From Pseudomonadota bacterium (GTDB taxonomy: Bacteria > Pseudomonadota > Gammaproteobacteria > Nitrosococcales > Methylophagaceae): 64,000 nt of DNA. The notes below the pieces were generated by a model. It did no database searches. It saw only the letters and a list, made by a program, of their open reading frames with translations, and was not told where the DNA came from. Location: contig JALIBN010000012.1 of NCBI GenBank assembly GCA_030576275.1, positions 1 to 64,000 on the forward strand. Reading direction: 5' to 3'. This document shows positions 53,127 to 63,466 of the stretch, in pieces. The translations under genes and the position numbers were made by a program. Each line of letters starts with the position of its first letter. Position 1 is the stretch's first letter.

Positions 53127-54459
53127 ATGAAAATTAGCATATATGGAAGCGGTTATGTTGGCTTAGTCACAGCCACTTGTTTGGCAGAAGTAGGCAACGA
53201 AGTTGTCTGCATGGATATTCATACAGATAAAATCGAGCATCTAAAACAGGAGCGTATCCCAATATATGAACCTGGCTTAGAGCAATTGGTACAGGATAAT
53301 ATTGCTACCGGTCGATTACGTTTTACCTCTGATGTCGCTGAGGCAGTTCAGCATGGTTTGTTTCAATTTATTGCTGTTGGCACGCCACCAGACGAAGATG
53401 GCAGTGCTGATCTGCAATATGTGCTGGCTGTCGCCGAGTCGATTGCACAACACATGGATGGTCATCACATTATTATTGATAAATCTACCATCCCCGTTGG
53501 CACTGCAGATAAGGTTAAATCAACGATATCAGCAATTTTAGAAACCCGAAGCCAGCCCTATGAATTTGATGTTGTTTCCAATCCGGAATTTTTAAAAGAA
53601 GGGTCAGCTATCAATGATTTCATGAAACCGACCGGATAATAATTGGTTCGGATAATCCACGTACGACCGAATTGCTTAAAGCTTTATATGCCCCTTTAAT
53701 AGAAATCATGATCGCATTATCGCCATGGATATTCGTTCTGCAGAACTAACTAAATATCCAGACAATGCCATGTTAGCGACCAAAATAAGCTTTATGAATG
53801 ATTTATCGCACCTAGCTGAACGCCTAGGAGCGGATATAGAACAGGTCCGTCAAGGCATAGGCTCTGATAACCATATCGGTTATCACTTTATTTATCCTGG
53901 CTGTGGCTATGGTGGTTCCTGTTTTCCTAAAGACGTCAAAGCGCTGGAAAGAACAGCCCATGAAATTGGCTATAAGGCAGAATTACTCACTGCCGTTGAA
54001 AACATCAACCAGCGCCAAAAACAGGTGTTATTTAATAAAATCATTGCCCATTATAATAGCGATATTAAAGGTATGACTTTTGCGTTGTGGTGCTTAGCCT
54101 TCAAACCCAAAACGGATGATATGCGTAAGGCGCCCAGCCGTGTATTGTTAGAATCCTTAATCAACGCCGGCGCCTATGTACGTGCTTATGATCCCGAGGC
54201 ATTAGGGGGAGCACGAAAAATTTATACTCATTTAGCTGGTTTGACCTTATTTGACAGCCAAGACTTAACCCTCGATGGTAGCAACGCCCTATGTATAGTG
54301 ACTGAATGGAAAAATTTCTGGAGTCCTGATTTTTCACTGTTAAAACAAAAATTAGCCGATGCAGCGATCTTCGACGGTCGTAACCTTTATAACCCGAATG
54401 AAGTGAAGCGTCATGGTCTCAACTATTTTAGTATTGGCCGGGCAATAGCAGAAGCCTAA
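53127..54459 (+). pseudogene. ugd: UDP-glucose 6-dehydrogenase, broken by two frameshifts
   Basis: Would oxidise UDP-glucose to UDP-glucuronate for polysaccharides. The frame opens at 53127 ([21 protein letters not shown]) and is normal up to NDFMKP, where a base is missing near 53630; TAA at 53637 ends it. In the next frame [22 protein letters not shown] continues; a second base is missing near 53697. The third frame resumes with NHDRIIAMDIRSAELTKY and runs to 54459 with the catalytic cysteine intact in CGYGGSCFPKD. Restoring two bases gives a normal-length enzyme. Either a recent pseudogene or two sequence errors. Confidence 0.9.
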
Positions 54460-54563
54460 CCCTAAGATATTAGCCATATGCGGCATCAGTAATAAACTAA
54501 AACCTCTATCTTGCAACAGCTATCAGACGAAACAATTGAGTAGCACGCTAGTTCTAGGTGATG

Positions 54564-55214
54564 TTACTCACTCCGCGCATAAAAATATCGTAGTTTAAGA
54601 AATTCTGATTGAATCAAAGCATTGTTGAAAGGAGGTTTAAAGGTCGCATACACTCGCCCTTTAGGATCAACGACAAATAAATGATGTTCTTGTTCAATTT
54701 GATAGCTACCATCGGCATAGTCAGTTTGTAGAAACAAGGTAATAAAGCTACTCGCTAATTCGTCGATGATTTTTGGTGATGCAGTGGCGGCTTTGAAATC
54801 AAGTTTCTGTTGATTTAAAAAGTCACTTAAATCATCTGCGGTTTCATGCTCAGTGTCTATCCCGATCACTAAAAACTGAAAATCAACATTCGCAAAGGCA
54901 GATTTAATGTGCTTCATTGCTTGCAATGCTGGCTGACACTCTGGCATACAATGGCTATGTGAAAAATATACTAAGCTCCATTTGCCATCAAACCAATTAT
55001 TGGTAAGCGCCAATTTATTATCCGTATTTAATGAAAATTCAGGTAATGGACGAGGAGGAGATGCGATATAGTCCTGCATTGCTACAGGTATTTCTCGTTG
55101 ATCTTCATGCATCAATGGTAAGCGGTTCATCCATAATACTAATAAAAATCCCACAATCATGAGATAAGTAATCAAAAAACACTTAGAATTAAGCCCTTTA
55201 CACCGTTTGGCCAT
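54564..55214 (-). CDS. SCO1/SenC-like copper chaperone
   Basis: A 216-residue protein with one N-terminal membrane helix (CFLITYLMIVGFLLVLWM) and a thioredoxin-like domain outside it. The copper ligands are visible as CMPEC (CxxxC) and the His of EQEHHLFVVDPKGRVYATF. SCO proteins deliver copper to cytochrome oxidase. No oxidase genes are near, so the partner is not shown. It lies head to head with murJ (63 bases). Confidence 0.82.
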   Translation of the reverse strand: MAKRCKGLNSKCFLITYLMIVGFLLVLWMNRLPLMHEDQREIPVAMQDYIASPPRPLPEFSLNTDNKLALTNNWFDGKWSLVYFSHSHCMPECQPALQAMKHIKSAFANVDFQFLVIGIDTEHETADDLSDFLNQQKLDFKAATASPKIIDELASSFITLFLQTDYADGSYQIEQEHHLFVVDPKGRVYATFKPPFNNALIQSEFLKLRYFYARSE

Positions 55215-55277
55215 AGTTCAGTCTTCTTGTAGTTGATATGAAAAGGTCAAATCGTACCATTAATCATGGATTTATGA

Positions 55278-56825
55278 ATGAGCGAAAAACTATTTAAGTC
55301 AACGGCTATCGTCAGCATCATGACTTTTCTATCGCGGATCCTTGGTTTTGTTCGTGATATTGTAATCGCTAGATTATTTGGCGCAGGCTTGGGTGCTGAC
55401 GTATTTTTCGTCGCATTCAAGATTCCCAATTTTTTACGACGCTTATTTGCCGAAGGTGCCTTCTCACAAGCTTTTATTCCGGTGCTGGCAGAATATCGCA
55501 ATAGGGGCGATCGCGACCTCAAAGAGCTGATAGCTAATACCAGTGGAACTCTCGCTGGCATCTTATTTATTATCACTGCCATCGGCATTTTAGCCGCCCC
55601 ACTACTAATCATCGTATTTGCCCCTGGTTTTGTTGCCAGTCCCGATAAAATAGCATTAGCTGGCGACTTACTTAAAATCACTTTTCCTTATTTATTTTTT
55701 ATTTCGCTCACCGCTCTAGCTGGGTCTATTTTGAATAGTTTTGGCAAGTTCGCCGTACCCGCTCTCACACCTGTATTTCTTAATTTATCATTGATTGGTT
55801 GCGCTTTATGGTTATCACCGCAACTTGATGAACCCGTTACGGCATTAGCATGGGGGGTTTTTATTGGCGGCTTTGTTCAATTACTTTTTCAAATTCCTTT
55901 TTTAATAAACATAAAACATCTACCAAAGCCACGTTGGGGTTGGAAAGACAGTGGTGTAAAAAAAATCTTGAAATTAATGATTCCGGCGATGTTTGGGGTG
56001 TCGGTTGCTCAAATAAACTTATTGCTTGATACCGTATTGGCTTCATTCTTAGTAACGGGCAGTATTTCATGGCTGTATTATTCTGATCGCTTGGTTGAGT
56101 TCCCTTTGGGCGTATTAGGCATTGCGCTATCAACCGTCATTTTACCTAGCCTCTCGAAAAAACATGCTTCAGCTTCCAAAGCCGAATTCTCACACACTAT
56201 TGATTGGGCGCTACGCTGGGTATTTGTTATCGGTACACCAGCCGCCATAGGACTTATTTGGCTAGCAGAGCCACTACTCCTAACCCTGTTCCAATATGGT
56301 GAGTTCACAGCGTTAGATGCCCATAAAGCATCACTCAGCTTAATGGCTTATGGCCTAGGTTTACTGCCGTTCATTTTTATTAAAGTATTGGCGCCTGGTT
56401 ATTATGCACGGCAAGATACTAAAACACCGGTTAAAATTGGTATTATCGCGATGGTGACCAATATGGTGCTCAATATCATCTTAATGCTACAGTTCGCCCA
56501 TGTCGGGCTAGCCTTAGCCACCTCATTATCAGCCATTCTTAATGCTGGCCTATTATTTATCGGCTTACGTAAATTAGGGGTGTATGTTCCCGTTGCTGGC
56601 TGGGGACGATTTATCATCAAACTGCTTGTGGCCAATGCCAGTTTGCTTGTCTTATTGATGTTATTAACGCCGGTAACAAGTGATTGGCTAAGCTGGGCTG
56701 CTAGACAACGATTTGGCATTTTATTTGGCTTAATCGCAAGTTCGGCGGTAATTTATTTTGCGGTATTAGCTATCCTAGGTGTAAAAATTAAAAACCTATT
56801 AAAACCCAATGAAGCGGTAGATTAA
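55278..56825 (+). CDS. murJ: Lipid II flippase MurJ (MviN)
   Basis: MOP-superfamily membrane protein of 515 residues and about fourteen helices that flips lipid II across the inner membrane for peptidoglycan synthesis. Typical features: SFLSRILGFVRDIVIARLFGAG, ARLFGAGLGADVFFVAFKIPNFLRRLFAEGAF with the conserved Arg and Asp residues, and PLLLTLFQYGEF. Followed by a shared terminator with convergent topA. Confidence 0.96.
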   Translation: MSEKLFKSTAIVSIMTFLSRILGFVRDIVIARLFGAGLGADVFFVAFKIPNFLRRLFAEGAFSQAFIPVLAEYRNRGDRDLKELIANTSGTLAGILFIITAIGILAAPLLIIVFAPGFVASPDKIALAGDLLKITFPYLFFISLTALAGSILNSFGKFAVPALTPVFLNLSLIGCALWLSPQLDEPVTALAWGVFIGGFVQLLFQIPFLINIKHLPKPRWGWKDSGVKKILKLMIPAMFGVSVAQINLLLDTVLASFLVTGSISWLYYSDRLVEFPLGVLGIALSTVILPSLSKKHASASKAEFSHTIDWALRWVFVIGTPAAIGLIWLAEPLLLTLFQYGEFTALDAHKASLSLMAYGLGLLPFIFIKVLAPGYYARQDTKTPVKIGIIAMVTNMVLNIILMLQFAHVGLALATSLSAILNAGLLFIGLRKLGVYVPVAGWGRFIIKLLVANASLLVLLMLLTPVTSDWLSWAARQRFGILFGLIASSAVIYFAVLAILGVKIKNLLKPNEAVD

Positions 56826-56844
56826 ATCTAATAATAATCAGACA

Positions 56845-56882
56845 TAAAAAAAGTGCGTTCATTAATATGAACGCACTTTTTT
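56845..56882. terminator. Bidirectional terminator between murJ and topA
   Basis: A perfect 10-bp stem (GTGCGTTCAT / ATGAACGCAC) with a 4-base loop is flanked by A-run on the left and T-run on the right, so it works for both convergent transcripts. Confidence 0.9.
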
Positions 56883-56919
56883 ACAACTTAAATAATATAA
56901 CTATTAGTAGATAATGACC

Positions 56920-59202
56920 TTATGCCGATTCCACTTTTTCCGTAAAGTCACATTCTTTTTGTGGGCAAACTTTTTCAGTCCCGCGACTTTTTGTCGTTTT
57001 AACCGTCAAAATAGGCCATTTACAAGTAGGACATTCCTCTTTCAGTGGCTCATTCCATAAGGCATAATCGCAATCAGGATAATCTGAACAAGAATAGAAT
57101 ATTTTGCCACGACGAGATTTACGGGTAAGAATTTCACCTTTGTTACACTGTGGACAAGTCACACCAGTATTTGTAGGTTGCTCTAATGATTCGATATGCT
57201 TACATTTTGGATAGCTACTACAGCCAATAAACTTGCCGTATTTACCTGTTCTCACCCATAAATCAGACTCACATTTCGGGCATTTGCGATCAGCCACAAC
57301 TTCTGGCTCATTCGAGGTCTCTTCACCATTAATATTGCGCGTGTAATCACATTCCGGATAAGCAGTACAGCCAATAAAACGACCACTACGCCCTAAACGG
57401 CTCGATAGTTTTTTACCACATTTCGGGCAGTCTTCATCCAACAATTCTTGAGTAACATCACTACGCTGTACTTCTTTATCTTTGGTTTCGACCTGTTCTT
57501 TGAACGGCCCCCAAAAGTTGCGTAATAATGGTACCCATTCTTTTTCACCGCGAGCGACCGCATCGAGCTCATCTTCTAATTTGGCAGTGAAATCATAATC
57601 AACATATTTGGTGAAATGTTCTGCCAGAAATTTACCCACTACACGACCTACATCCGTTGGATGAAAACGTTTTTTCTCAAGCTCAACATATTCACGCTGT
57701 AATAACGTTGAAATAATACTGGCATAAGTAGAAGGGCGACCAATGTCATGCTCTTCTAAAGAGCGAACTAAACTCGCTTCACTGAAACGTGGGGGTGGCT
57801 CAGTAAAATGTTGCTCAGGTCGAATTGCAATGAGCTCAACTACATCACCGACCTCCATTATCGGCAAAATACGTTCATCTTTATCTGACTTAGCCGCATC
57901 ATCCTGACCTTCAAGATAGACACTCATAAACCCAGGATTAACCACGGTCGAACCATTGGCGCGGAAGGTGTTCCCTTTACCACAGGCCAAATCAATGGCG
58001 ACAGTATTCATTGTGGCATGAACCATTTGACAAGCAACAGTTCGCTGCCAAATTAAGGTGTAGAGTTTTAACTGATCACTAGAAAGATATTTGGTGAGCG
58101 ATTCAGGTGTGCGCAATACCGATGTAGGACGAACCGCCTCATGGGCCTCTTGAGCATTTTTAGACTTAGTTTTATATTCTTGTGGAGAAGCAGGTACCGC
58201 TTTAGCGCCATATTTATCAGCAATAAAGGCTCGCAATTCTTCAACGGCTTCATTGGCTAAAGTCACCGAATCGGTACGCATATAGGTGATTAAACCTACC
58301 GCGCCATCACCGGTATCAGTACCTTCATATAATTGCTGGGCAACGCTCATCGTACGTTGCGCACCAAAACCTAATTTCCGCGATGCTTCTTGTTGTAATG
58401 TTGAGGTAGTAAATGGCGCGGCTGGATTACGTTTGCGTTGTTTTTTGTCCACCTTGGTAACAAGCAATTGACCTTTGGCCGCTTTATTCAGCGTAGCCAC
58501 TACTTCAGCTGATTGTTCGCCATTATTAACCGTAAATTGCGATAGTTTTTTATCTTTATAGTATGTTAATTTGCCATCAAAATTTTGTTTTTCAAATGCG
58601 GCATCTGCTTCAATTGACCAGTATTCTTGCGGGATGAATGCTTCAATTTCTAGTTCACGTTCAACTATCATTCTCAGCGCAGGACTTTGAACTCGACCTG
58701 CGGATAAACCGCGGCGAACTTTTTTCCATAACAGTGGCGATAAGGTAAAACCTACCAGATAATCAAGTGCTCGACGGGCTTGCTGGGCGTTGACCATGTC
58801 CATCGATAATTCACGAGGATGAGCAACCGCATCATTTACCGCTTGCTTGGTTATTTCATGGAATACTACGCGATGTGTTTCTTTATCCTTCAATACGCCG
58901 CGTTTTTTTAGTAACTCTAATAAATGCCATGAAATCGCTTCTCCCTCGCGATCCGGATCCGTCGCGAGATATAATACATCGGCCTTCTTCATTGCCTTAG
59001 CAATGGCATCGAGATGTTTACTATTACGATCAATAATTTGATACTTCATAGCAAAATCATTGGCAGTATCAACAGCGCCTTCTTTAGGCAATAAATCACG
59101 AACATGACCATAAGACGCCAAGACTTCAACGTCTTTACCTAAATATTTCTGGATCGTTTTTGCCTTCGCGGGCGACTCAACAATGACTAATTTTTTTCCC
59201 AT
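56920..59202 (-). CDS. topA: DNA topoisomerase I TopA
   Basis: Relaxes negative supercoils. The 760 residues start with the TOPRIM domain (LVIVESPAKAKTIQKYLG and ATDPDREGEAISWH with the metal acidic residues), have the catalytic tyrosine in GLITYMRTDSV, and the C-terminal four-cysteine zinc ribbons: three clear ones (CPKCGKKLSSRL, CPKCESDLWVRT, CPQCNKGEILTR) and a fourth (CPTCKWPILTV with CPQKEC). It is the lead of the topA-smg-dprA-LysM minus-strand gene set. Confidence 0.97.
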   Translation of the reverse strand: MGKKLVIVESPAKAKTIQKYLGKDVEVLASYGHVRDLLPKEGAVDTANDFAMKYQIIDRNSKHLDAIAKAMKKADVLYLATDPDREGEAISWHLLELLKKRGVLKDKETHRVVFHEITKQAVNDAVAHPRELSMDMVNAQQARRALDYLVGFTLSPLLWKKVRRGLSAGRVQSPALRMIVERELEIEAFIPQEYWSIEADAAFEKQNFDGKLTYYKDKKLSQFTVNNGEQSAEVVATLNKAAKGQLLVTKVDKKQRKRNPAAPFTTSTLQQEASRKLGFGAQRTMSVAQQLYEGTDTGDGAVGLITYMRTDSVTLANEAVEELRAFIADKYGAKAVPASPQEYKTKSKNAQEAHEAVRPTSVLRTPESLTKYLSSDQLKLYTLIWQRTVACQMVHATMNTVAIDLACGKGNTFRANGSTVVNPGFMSVYLEGQDDAAKSDKDERILPIMEVGDVVELIAIRPEQHFTEPPPRFSEASLVRSLEEHDIGRPSTYASIISTLLQREYVELEKKRFHPTDVGRVVGKFLAEHFTKYVDYDFTAKLEDELDAVARGEKEWVPLLRNFWGPFKEQVETKDKEVQRSDVTQELLDEDCPKCGKKLSSRLGRSGRFIGCTAYPECDYTRNINGEETSNEPEVVADRKCPKCESDLWVRTGKYGKFIGCSSYPKCKHIESLEQPTNTGVTCPQCNKGEILTRKSRRGKIFYSCSDYPDCDYALWNEPLKEECPTCKWPILTVKTTKSRGTEKVCPQKECDFTEKVESA

Positions 59203-59286
59203 ATTTTACAGCACCAAAATGAACAGTATCGAACCATGTAAGCTATTCTACACGGACAGTATTTACGATAGTTATCACTATCATTT

Positions 59287-59772
59287 TTAGTGAATAACTG
59301 CCTCCAAATCTTCAAATACCAAGTCTTCCATCCACGCATATGCAGCTTCGCGGCCTGGCTGATAAAACAGCACCATCAACACTACCCATTTCATTTGATC
59401 TAAATCAATTTCGTCAGTATCTAATGCCATAACTCGCTCGATGACCACTTCGCGAGTTTCACCATCAAGCACTCCTACTTGCTCTAAAAACAACAAGTAT
59501 CCTCGACATTGCACATCGAGCCGTAATAATTCTTGTTCAGTATAGAATCGCATAGCCAATTCAGACTTATGCTCTTCACCTTCATTTGAAGACTCATCTT
59601 CAATCACCGTCATGCTTTCTAACCAATCAAAGGCCTTATGAATTTCGAGATGAGGAAAACCAACACCCTCTAGTTCAGTCTCTAAAGCGTCTTTATCAGG
59701 TTTATTTGAGTCATCTGTGTCAATATAGTTTTCGAACAAATACAGCAACACATCAAATACATCTTCTTTCAT
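59287..59772 (-). CDS. smg: Smg-family (DUF494) protein
   Basis: A 161-residue acidic protein starting MKEDVFDVLLYLFENYID, the hallmark of the Smg/DUF494 family, with HKAFDWLESM and QMKWVVLMVLFYQPGREAAYAWMEDLVF. It has no known function. In other genomes it always lies next to dprA, as here (34 bases downstream of it). Good ribosome site AGAGGAATTAA just before ATG. Confidence 0.93.
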   Translation of the reverse strand: MKEDVFDVLLYLFENYIDTDDSNKPDKDALETELEGVGFPHLEIHKAFDWLESMTVIEDESSNEGEEHKSELAMRFYTEQELLRLDVQCRGYLLFLEQVGVLDGETREVVIERVMALDTDEIDLDQMKWVVLMVLFYQPGREAAYAWMEDLVFEDLEAVIH

Positions 59773-59806
59773 TTAATTCCTCTAAGAGTCTCTATATTAA
59801 GGGAGG

Positions 59807-60928
59807 TTAATTACCACTGCGGACATAGCGGCCACCAGGCAATGATTCAACCTGACCTTGTAGTTCTAATAATAACAGCATGGAGGAAACAACATCCGCC
59901 GTCAATCTACAGCGTTCTATCAAAAGATCAATTTGTATTGGGTCGTAGCCCAAGTGGTTTAGCAAAAGCAGATAATCATCATCTAATGTTATCTCTGGCT
60001 CGACTAAGTCAATATTAGCTTTTTCTTCGCCTTGAACACCAGCCAATGGACCTAGCTCTTCTAAAATATCTTGTGCTGTTTCGACTAGTTTTGCACCATC
60101 ACGAATCAACTGGTGACAGCCGCGCGCTAAGGGATTGTGAATAGAGCCTGGAATAGCAAATACTTCTCTACCTTGTTCTAAAGCCATTCGCGCTGTAATC
60201 AATGAGCCACTCTGCAAAGCCGCCTCGACCACCAACGTTCCTAAAGATAGGCCACTAATGATTCGATTTCGTCGCGGAAAGTTTTCAGCGCGTGGCGCCG
60301 TTCCCAAAGCGAACTCCGACACGATGGCGCCAGCTGAAGCAATATCATGAGCCAGATCGCGATGTTTCGCAGGATAGACACGATCTAAGCCCGTGCCGAT
60401 AACGGCAATTGTTTTACCTTGCCCTGCCAAAGCACCCTGATGCGCCGCTGCATCTATTCCCATTGCTAGACCACTGGTGACCGTTAGACCCACCTGCGCC
60501 ATATAACGAGCAAATTCGTATGCCGTATCTCGTCCTGAGGCCGATGGATTACGACTGCCCACCATGGCAATCTGCCATTGAGACACTAAGTCCACATCAC
60601 CTTGGACAAATAACAGACTAGGAGGATCAGCAATCTGCTTAAGCAACGCTGGATAGCGCGTATCCTGCAAGGTGATAATGTGCCGATCAGGTTCATCAAA
60701 CCAAGCTAAGTCTTGCTCGATCTGATCCCAATCTGGTTCCAGCAAGGCACTGCGAGTTCGGGCAGAAATATTTTCTGCCGTATTTGGCTTAGCAAAAACG
60801 GCTTCTGGGTCGGTAAATTGCGTAAGTAAACGAGCAAATGTTACCGGCCCAATGCCAGGGGTTCGGTGTAGCGCTAACCAACATGCCAAAGGTCGTTGCT
60901 CATTAGAAAATCTATTCAGCTTAAGCAC
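59807..60928 (-). CDS. dprA: DNA-processing protein DprA (Smf)
   Basis: Loads RecA on incoming single-stranded DNA in natural transformation. The 373 residues have a N-terminal HhH-like region (LHRTPGIGPVTFARLL), the Rossmann fold with VGSRNPSASGRDTA, VTSGLAMGIDAAAHQGAL, VIGTGLDRVYPAKH and GTLVVEAALQSGSL, and a C-terminal winged domain. The only start is GTG at 60928, directly after GAGG, so the ribosome site is unusually close. Full length. Confidence 0.95.
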   Translation of the reverse strand: MLKLNRFSNEQRPLACWLALHRTPGIGPVTFARLLTQFTDPEAVFAKPNTAENISARTRSALLEPDWDQIEQDLAWFDEPDRHIITLQDTRYPALLKQIADPPSLLFVQGDVDLVSQWQIAMVGSRNPSASGRDTAYEFARYMAQVGLTVTSGLAMGIDAAAHQGALAGQGKTIAVIGTGLDRVYPAKHRDLAHDIASAGAIVSEFALGTAPRAENFPRRNRIISGLSLGTLVVEAALQSGSLITARMALEQGREVFAIPGSIHNPLARGCHQLIRDGAKLVETAQDILEELGPLAGVQGEEKANIDLVEPEITLDDDYLLLLNHLGYDPIQIDLLIERCRLTADVVSSMLLLLELQGQVESLPGGRYVRSGN

Positions 60929-61010
60929 CCTCGGTTTAAGCCCTGATTGCTGAACAATTGTTGATAGGGAGTCATTGTACGGCTCGCATTATCATCAATG
61001 AAAACACGCT

Positions 61011-62042
61011 TTATTCTATTGCACTCACTTTGTCATTGAGATGAATAGCACGACTTGCTTTCATCACCAGTGCATAACTTACTTTTTCAAATACTTTGAA
61101 AACCATTGCCACCCCAGCAGATTCGTCAGGCAAGGTCACAGTATCATGCCGATCAGGTGTAACGGTGTCCTTCACTATTTGACCAGCGCGCATTACTTCT
61201 AATACATGGCCAACCTCTATGGACTCTCTTGAACCACGGTTTAGTACAACTATCTGATATTGTCCTACCTGTGACACGCCATCAAATACTGAAATAATAC
61301 GACCATTGACGGCTTGTTCTGGCGAATGAGGGAAAAAGTTCATTTCATTCTCGCCATCATCAACCGGCAACAATCTATCTCCGGCTAAAACCTCACGATT
61401 AGTGTTACGTAACATTACTGTAGAGACATCACTTGCTGTCTCTAATAAAGCGTCAGCGGTATAAATAGCTTCATAACCTAGCACTTCAGCAGTTTCAGGA
61501 TCGGTGTACACCTTACCACCACGAAAGACACTGAACTGGTCAATTTCGTCACCATCAATACCGCGCACATAGGCTCTATCGCCAGCACCCAAAATTAAGC
61601 GCTCATCAGTACTTGCAACAATATAAGGTGCGTTATTTAAGGTTTCTTCACCCACTACAAGTGGTTTTGATAAAAAGGCGGCAATTGCAGAGCGAGGAAT
61701 AGTTGAAATAGCTTGTTCTAATTTTATTTCCCGTGCCTCAGGTGACATTTTGTAAGCTGTTGACCCACGGCTTAATGTCAATACGGGCTGGCCATTAACG
61801 TAACTCAGTGATATCAAATCGCCAGGATAAATTAAATGTGGGTTTGAGATCTGTGGATTAACCTGCCAGATTTCCGGCCATAGCCAAGGTTTTTCTAAAA
61901 ATTTAGCAGAAATATCCCACAAGGTATCGCCCTTAACAACCTCGTAATTTTGCGGATGGTTAGCATTCAACATCACATCCTTTGCAAACAAAGGCAAACT
62001 AAACAATACAAACAAAACACTTAAATAAAAGTAGCGAATCAT
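61011..62042 (-). CDS. LysM-domain periplasmic protein
   Basis: A 343-residue protein with a signal peptide (YFYLSVLFVLFSLPLFA), a LysM peptidoglycan-binding domain at about residues 32-80 (YEVVKGDTLWDISAKFLEKPWLWPEIW and ISNPHLIYPGDLI), and a C-terminal part of unknown fold (about 100-343). It is always next to dprA in gammaproteobacteria; role unclear. ATG at 62042 with GAGGA seven bases before it; a TTG at 62045 is rejected. It faces the cytochrome gene. Confidence 0.9.
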   Translation of the reverse strand: MIRYFYLSVLFVLFSLPLFAKDVMLNANHPQNYEVVKGDTLWDISAKFLEKPWLWPEIWQVNPQISNPHLIYPGDLISLSYVNGQPVLTLSRGSTAYKMSPEAREIKLEQAISTIPRSAIAAFLSKPLVVGEETLNNAPYIVASTDERLILGAGDRAYVRGIDGDEIDQFSVFRGGKVYTDPETAEVLGYEAIYTADALLETASDVSTVMLRNTNREVLAGDRLLPVDDGENEMNFFPHSPEQAVNGRIISVFDGVSQVGQYQIVVLNRGSRESIEVGHVLEVMRAGQIVKDTVTPDRHDTVTLPDESAGVAMVFKVFEKVSYALVMKASRAIHLNDKVSAIE

Positions 62043-62332
62043 CAAAATATCCTCATGGATAACTAAATAATTGTCTTAAATCTTGATAAGCACAGACAAC
62101 ACTAAAATCATAGTGTGTTATAAGCGCGAAGAGGAATCAAGCTTCATGACTAAATTTGATCAATCTAAATACTCTTATCCTTAATAAATTCGATGATTAT
62201 TGATGCTCGATATCTATATAGGATGCCACCTTGGCAACTAAGTACTTGCCGCTTAATAGCCCTCATGTTATAAGCTTATTAAACATTTACTATTGTAGCT
62301 CACTTCACTTTGAATATTCAGGATATTGCCAT

Positions 62333-62650
62333 ATGAAACGTCTTATTTTTCCTTTAGTCGCGCTAACAGCACTAGTTAGCGCAAATTCGGCCTTTGCAGC
62401 AGGTGATGTGACAGCAGGAAAAGCCAAAACAGCATTATGCGCAAGCTGTCATGGTGCAGATGGTATCGCTGTTATGGGCATGTATCCTAACCTTGCAGGT
62501 CAAAATGAAGCTTATCTAATCTCGGCTTTAACAGCTTACCGCGGTAAACAACGCAATGGTGGAATGGCGGCAATTATGCAAATGCAAGCCGCTAATTTAT
62601 CAGATGCTGACATTGAAGACATAGCGGCTTATTTTTCCAGCTTAAAATAG
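62333..62650 (+). CDS. Small periplasmic cytochrome c
   Basis: A 105-residue class I cytochrome c: signal peptide ([19 protein letters not shown]), haem motif CASCH (Cys36, Cys39, His40), and a Met-rich axial ligand region ([28 protein letters not shown]). It carries electrons in the periplasm; partner unknown. ATG at 62333 was taken for the signal peptide; the frame is open to 62231 but without a leader there. It lies between the LysM and def genes, and its end is followed by a striking nested hairpin. Confidence 0.93.
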   Translation: MKRLIFPLVALTALVSANSAFAAGDVTAGKAKTALCASCHGADGIAVMGMYPNLAGQNEAYLISALTAYRGKQRNGGMAAIMQMQAANLSDADIEDIAAYFSSLK

Positions 62651-62955
62651 CGTTATCTGCTAATAATTGATGCAACAGATCACCTTAGTTGCGATGGCTA
62701 AGGGCTTAGCTCGTTCTGTTGCATCATTTTGCAGAGTGTTTTTTATAGCAAAAATAGTCTTAAAGACCAACGAAACAACAATCTCAACTTGAAAGATTTC
62801 TCTTCCCCCACCAGTCAGTTACAATGAGCTCTATATAGGATAAGTATTTTTAGTCAGGGCACGGCGGAAAAGATAGCTCTTTTCAAAGAGTCTCGTAATA
62901 GTTATCCGATTAAATGACCCGTTTTGGTCAATTGTTTAATCTTATAGGTTTATTT
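62651..62955. other. Intergenic region (about 305 bases) between cytochrome c and def
   Basis: No gene. The left part holds the nested hairpin at 62668-62726. The right part must hold the def-fmt promoter; no strong motif was identified. Confidence 0.5.
62668..62726 (+). terminator. Nested hairpin after the cytochrome c gene
   Basis: Outer arms TGATGCAACAGA (62668-62679) and TCTGTTGCATCA (62715-62726) pair perfectly over 12 bases; inside, CCTTAG (62683-62688) pairs with CTAAGG (62698-62703). TTTT follows directly. It is an odd long terminator or part of a small RNA. Confidence 0.65.
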
Positions 62956-63459
62956 ATGGCGCTACTTGAAATACTTCATTTTCCCGATCAACGCTTACGC
63001 AAAAAAGCGACAGCGGTTACCGAAATAACAGCCAAAATTCGTCAACTAGCAGAAGACATGCTAGAAACGATGTATGACGCACCTGGAGTGGGCTTGGCGG
63101 CCAATCAAGTTAATGTGCAAAAACGTATTGTTGTTATTGATGTCTCAGAAGACAAATCATCACCTCTAATTTTCATCAACCCTGAAATTATCAATAAACA
63201 AGGTGAACGTGAGCACGAGGAAGGTTGTCTATCCGTACCAGAGGCTTATGAATTGGTTACGCGAGCTGACACGGTGCGAGTTAAGGCTCTCAATCTGGAT
63301 GGTGTCGCCTTTGAGCTAGATGCCGATGAGTTATTAGCGACGTGTATTCAGCATGAAATTGATCATCTGGATGGCAAGTTATTTGTTGATTATCTTAGTA
63401 ATTTAAAACGGCAACGCATTAAAAAACGTTTAGAAAAACAATTCAAACAACAACGCTAG
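62956..63459 (+). CDS. def: Peptide deformylase Def
   Basis: Metalloenzyme removing the formyl group from new proteins. In 167 residues the three motifs are [17 protein letters not shown] and QHEIDHLDG (Cys, two His as metal ligands). ATG at 62956 is chosen, with AGG a few bases before it, because [15 protein letters not shown] is the family start; the frame is open to 62914. It pairs with fmt, seven bases downstream, which formylates the initiator tRNA. Confidence 0.96.
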   Translation: MALLEILHFPDQRLRKKATAVTEITAKIRQLAEDMLETMYDAPGVGLAANQVNVQKRIVVIDVSEDKSSPLIFINPEIINKQGEREHEEGCLSVPEAYELVTRADTVRVKALNLDGVAFELDADELLATCIQHEIDHLDGKLFVDYLSNLKRQRIKKRLEKQFKQQR

Positions 63460-63466
63460 GATAACG

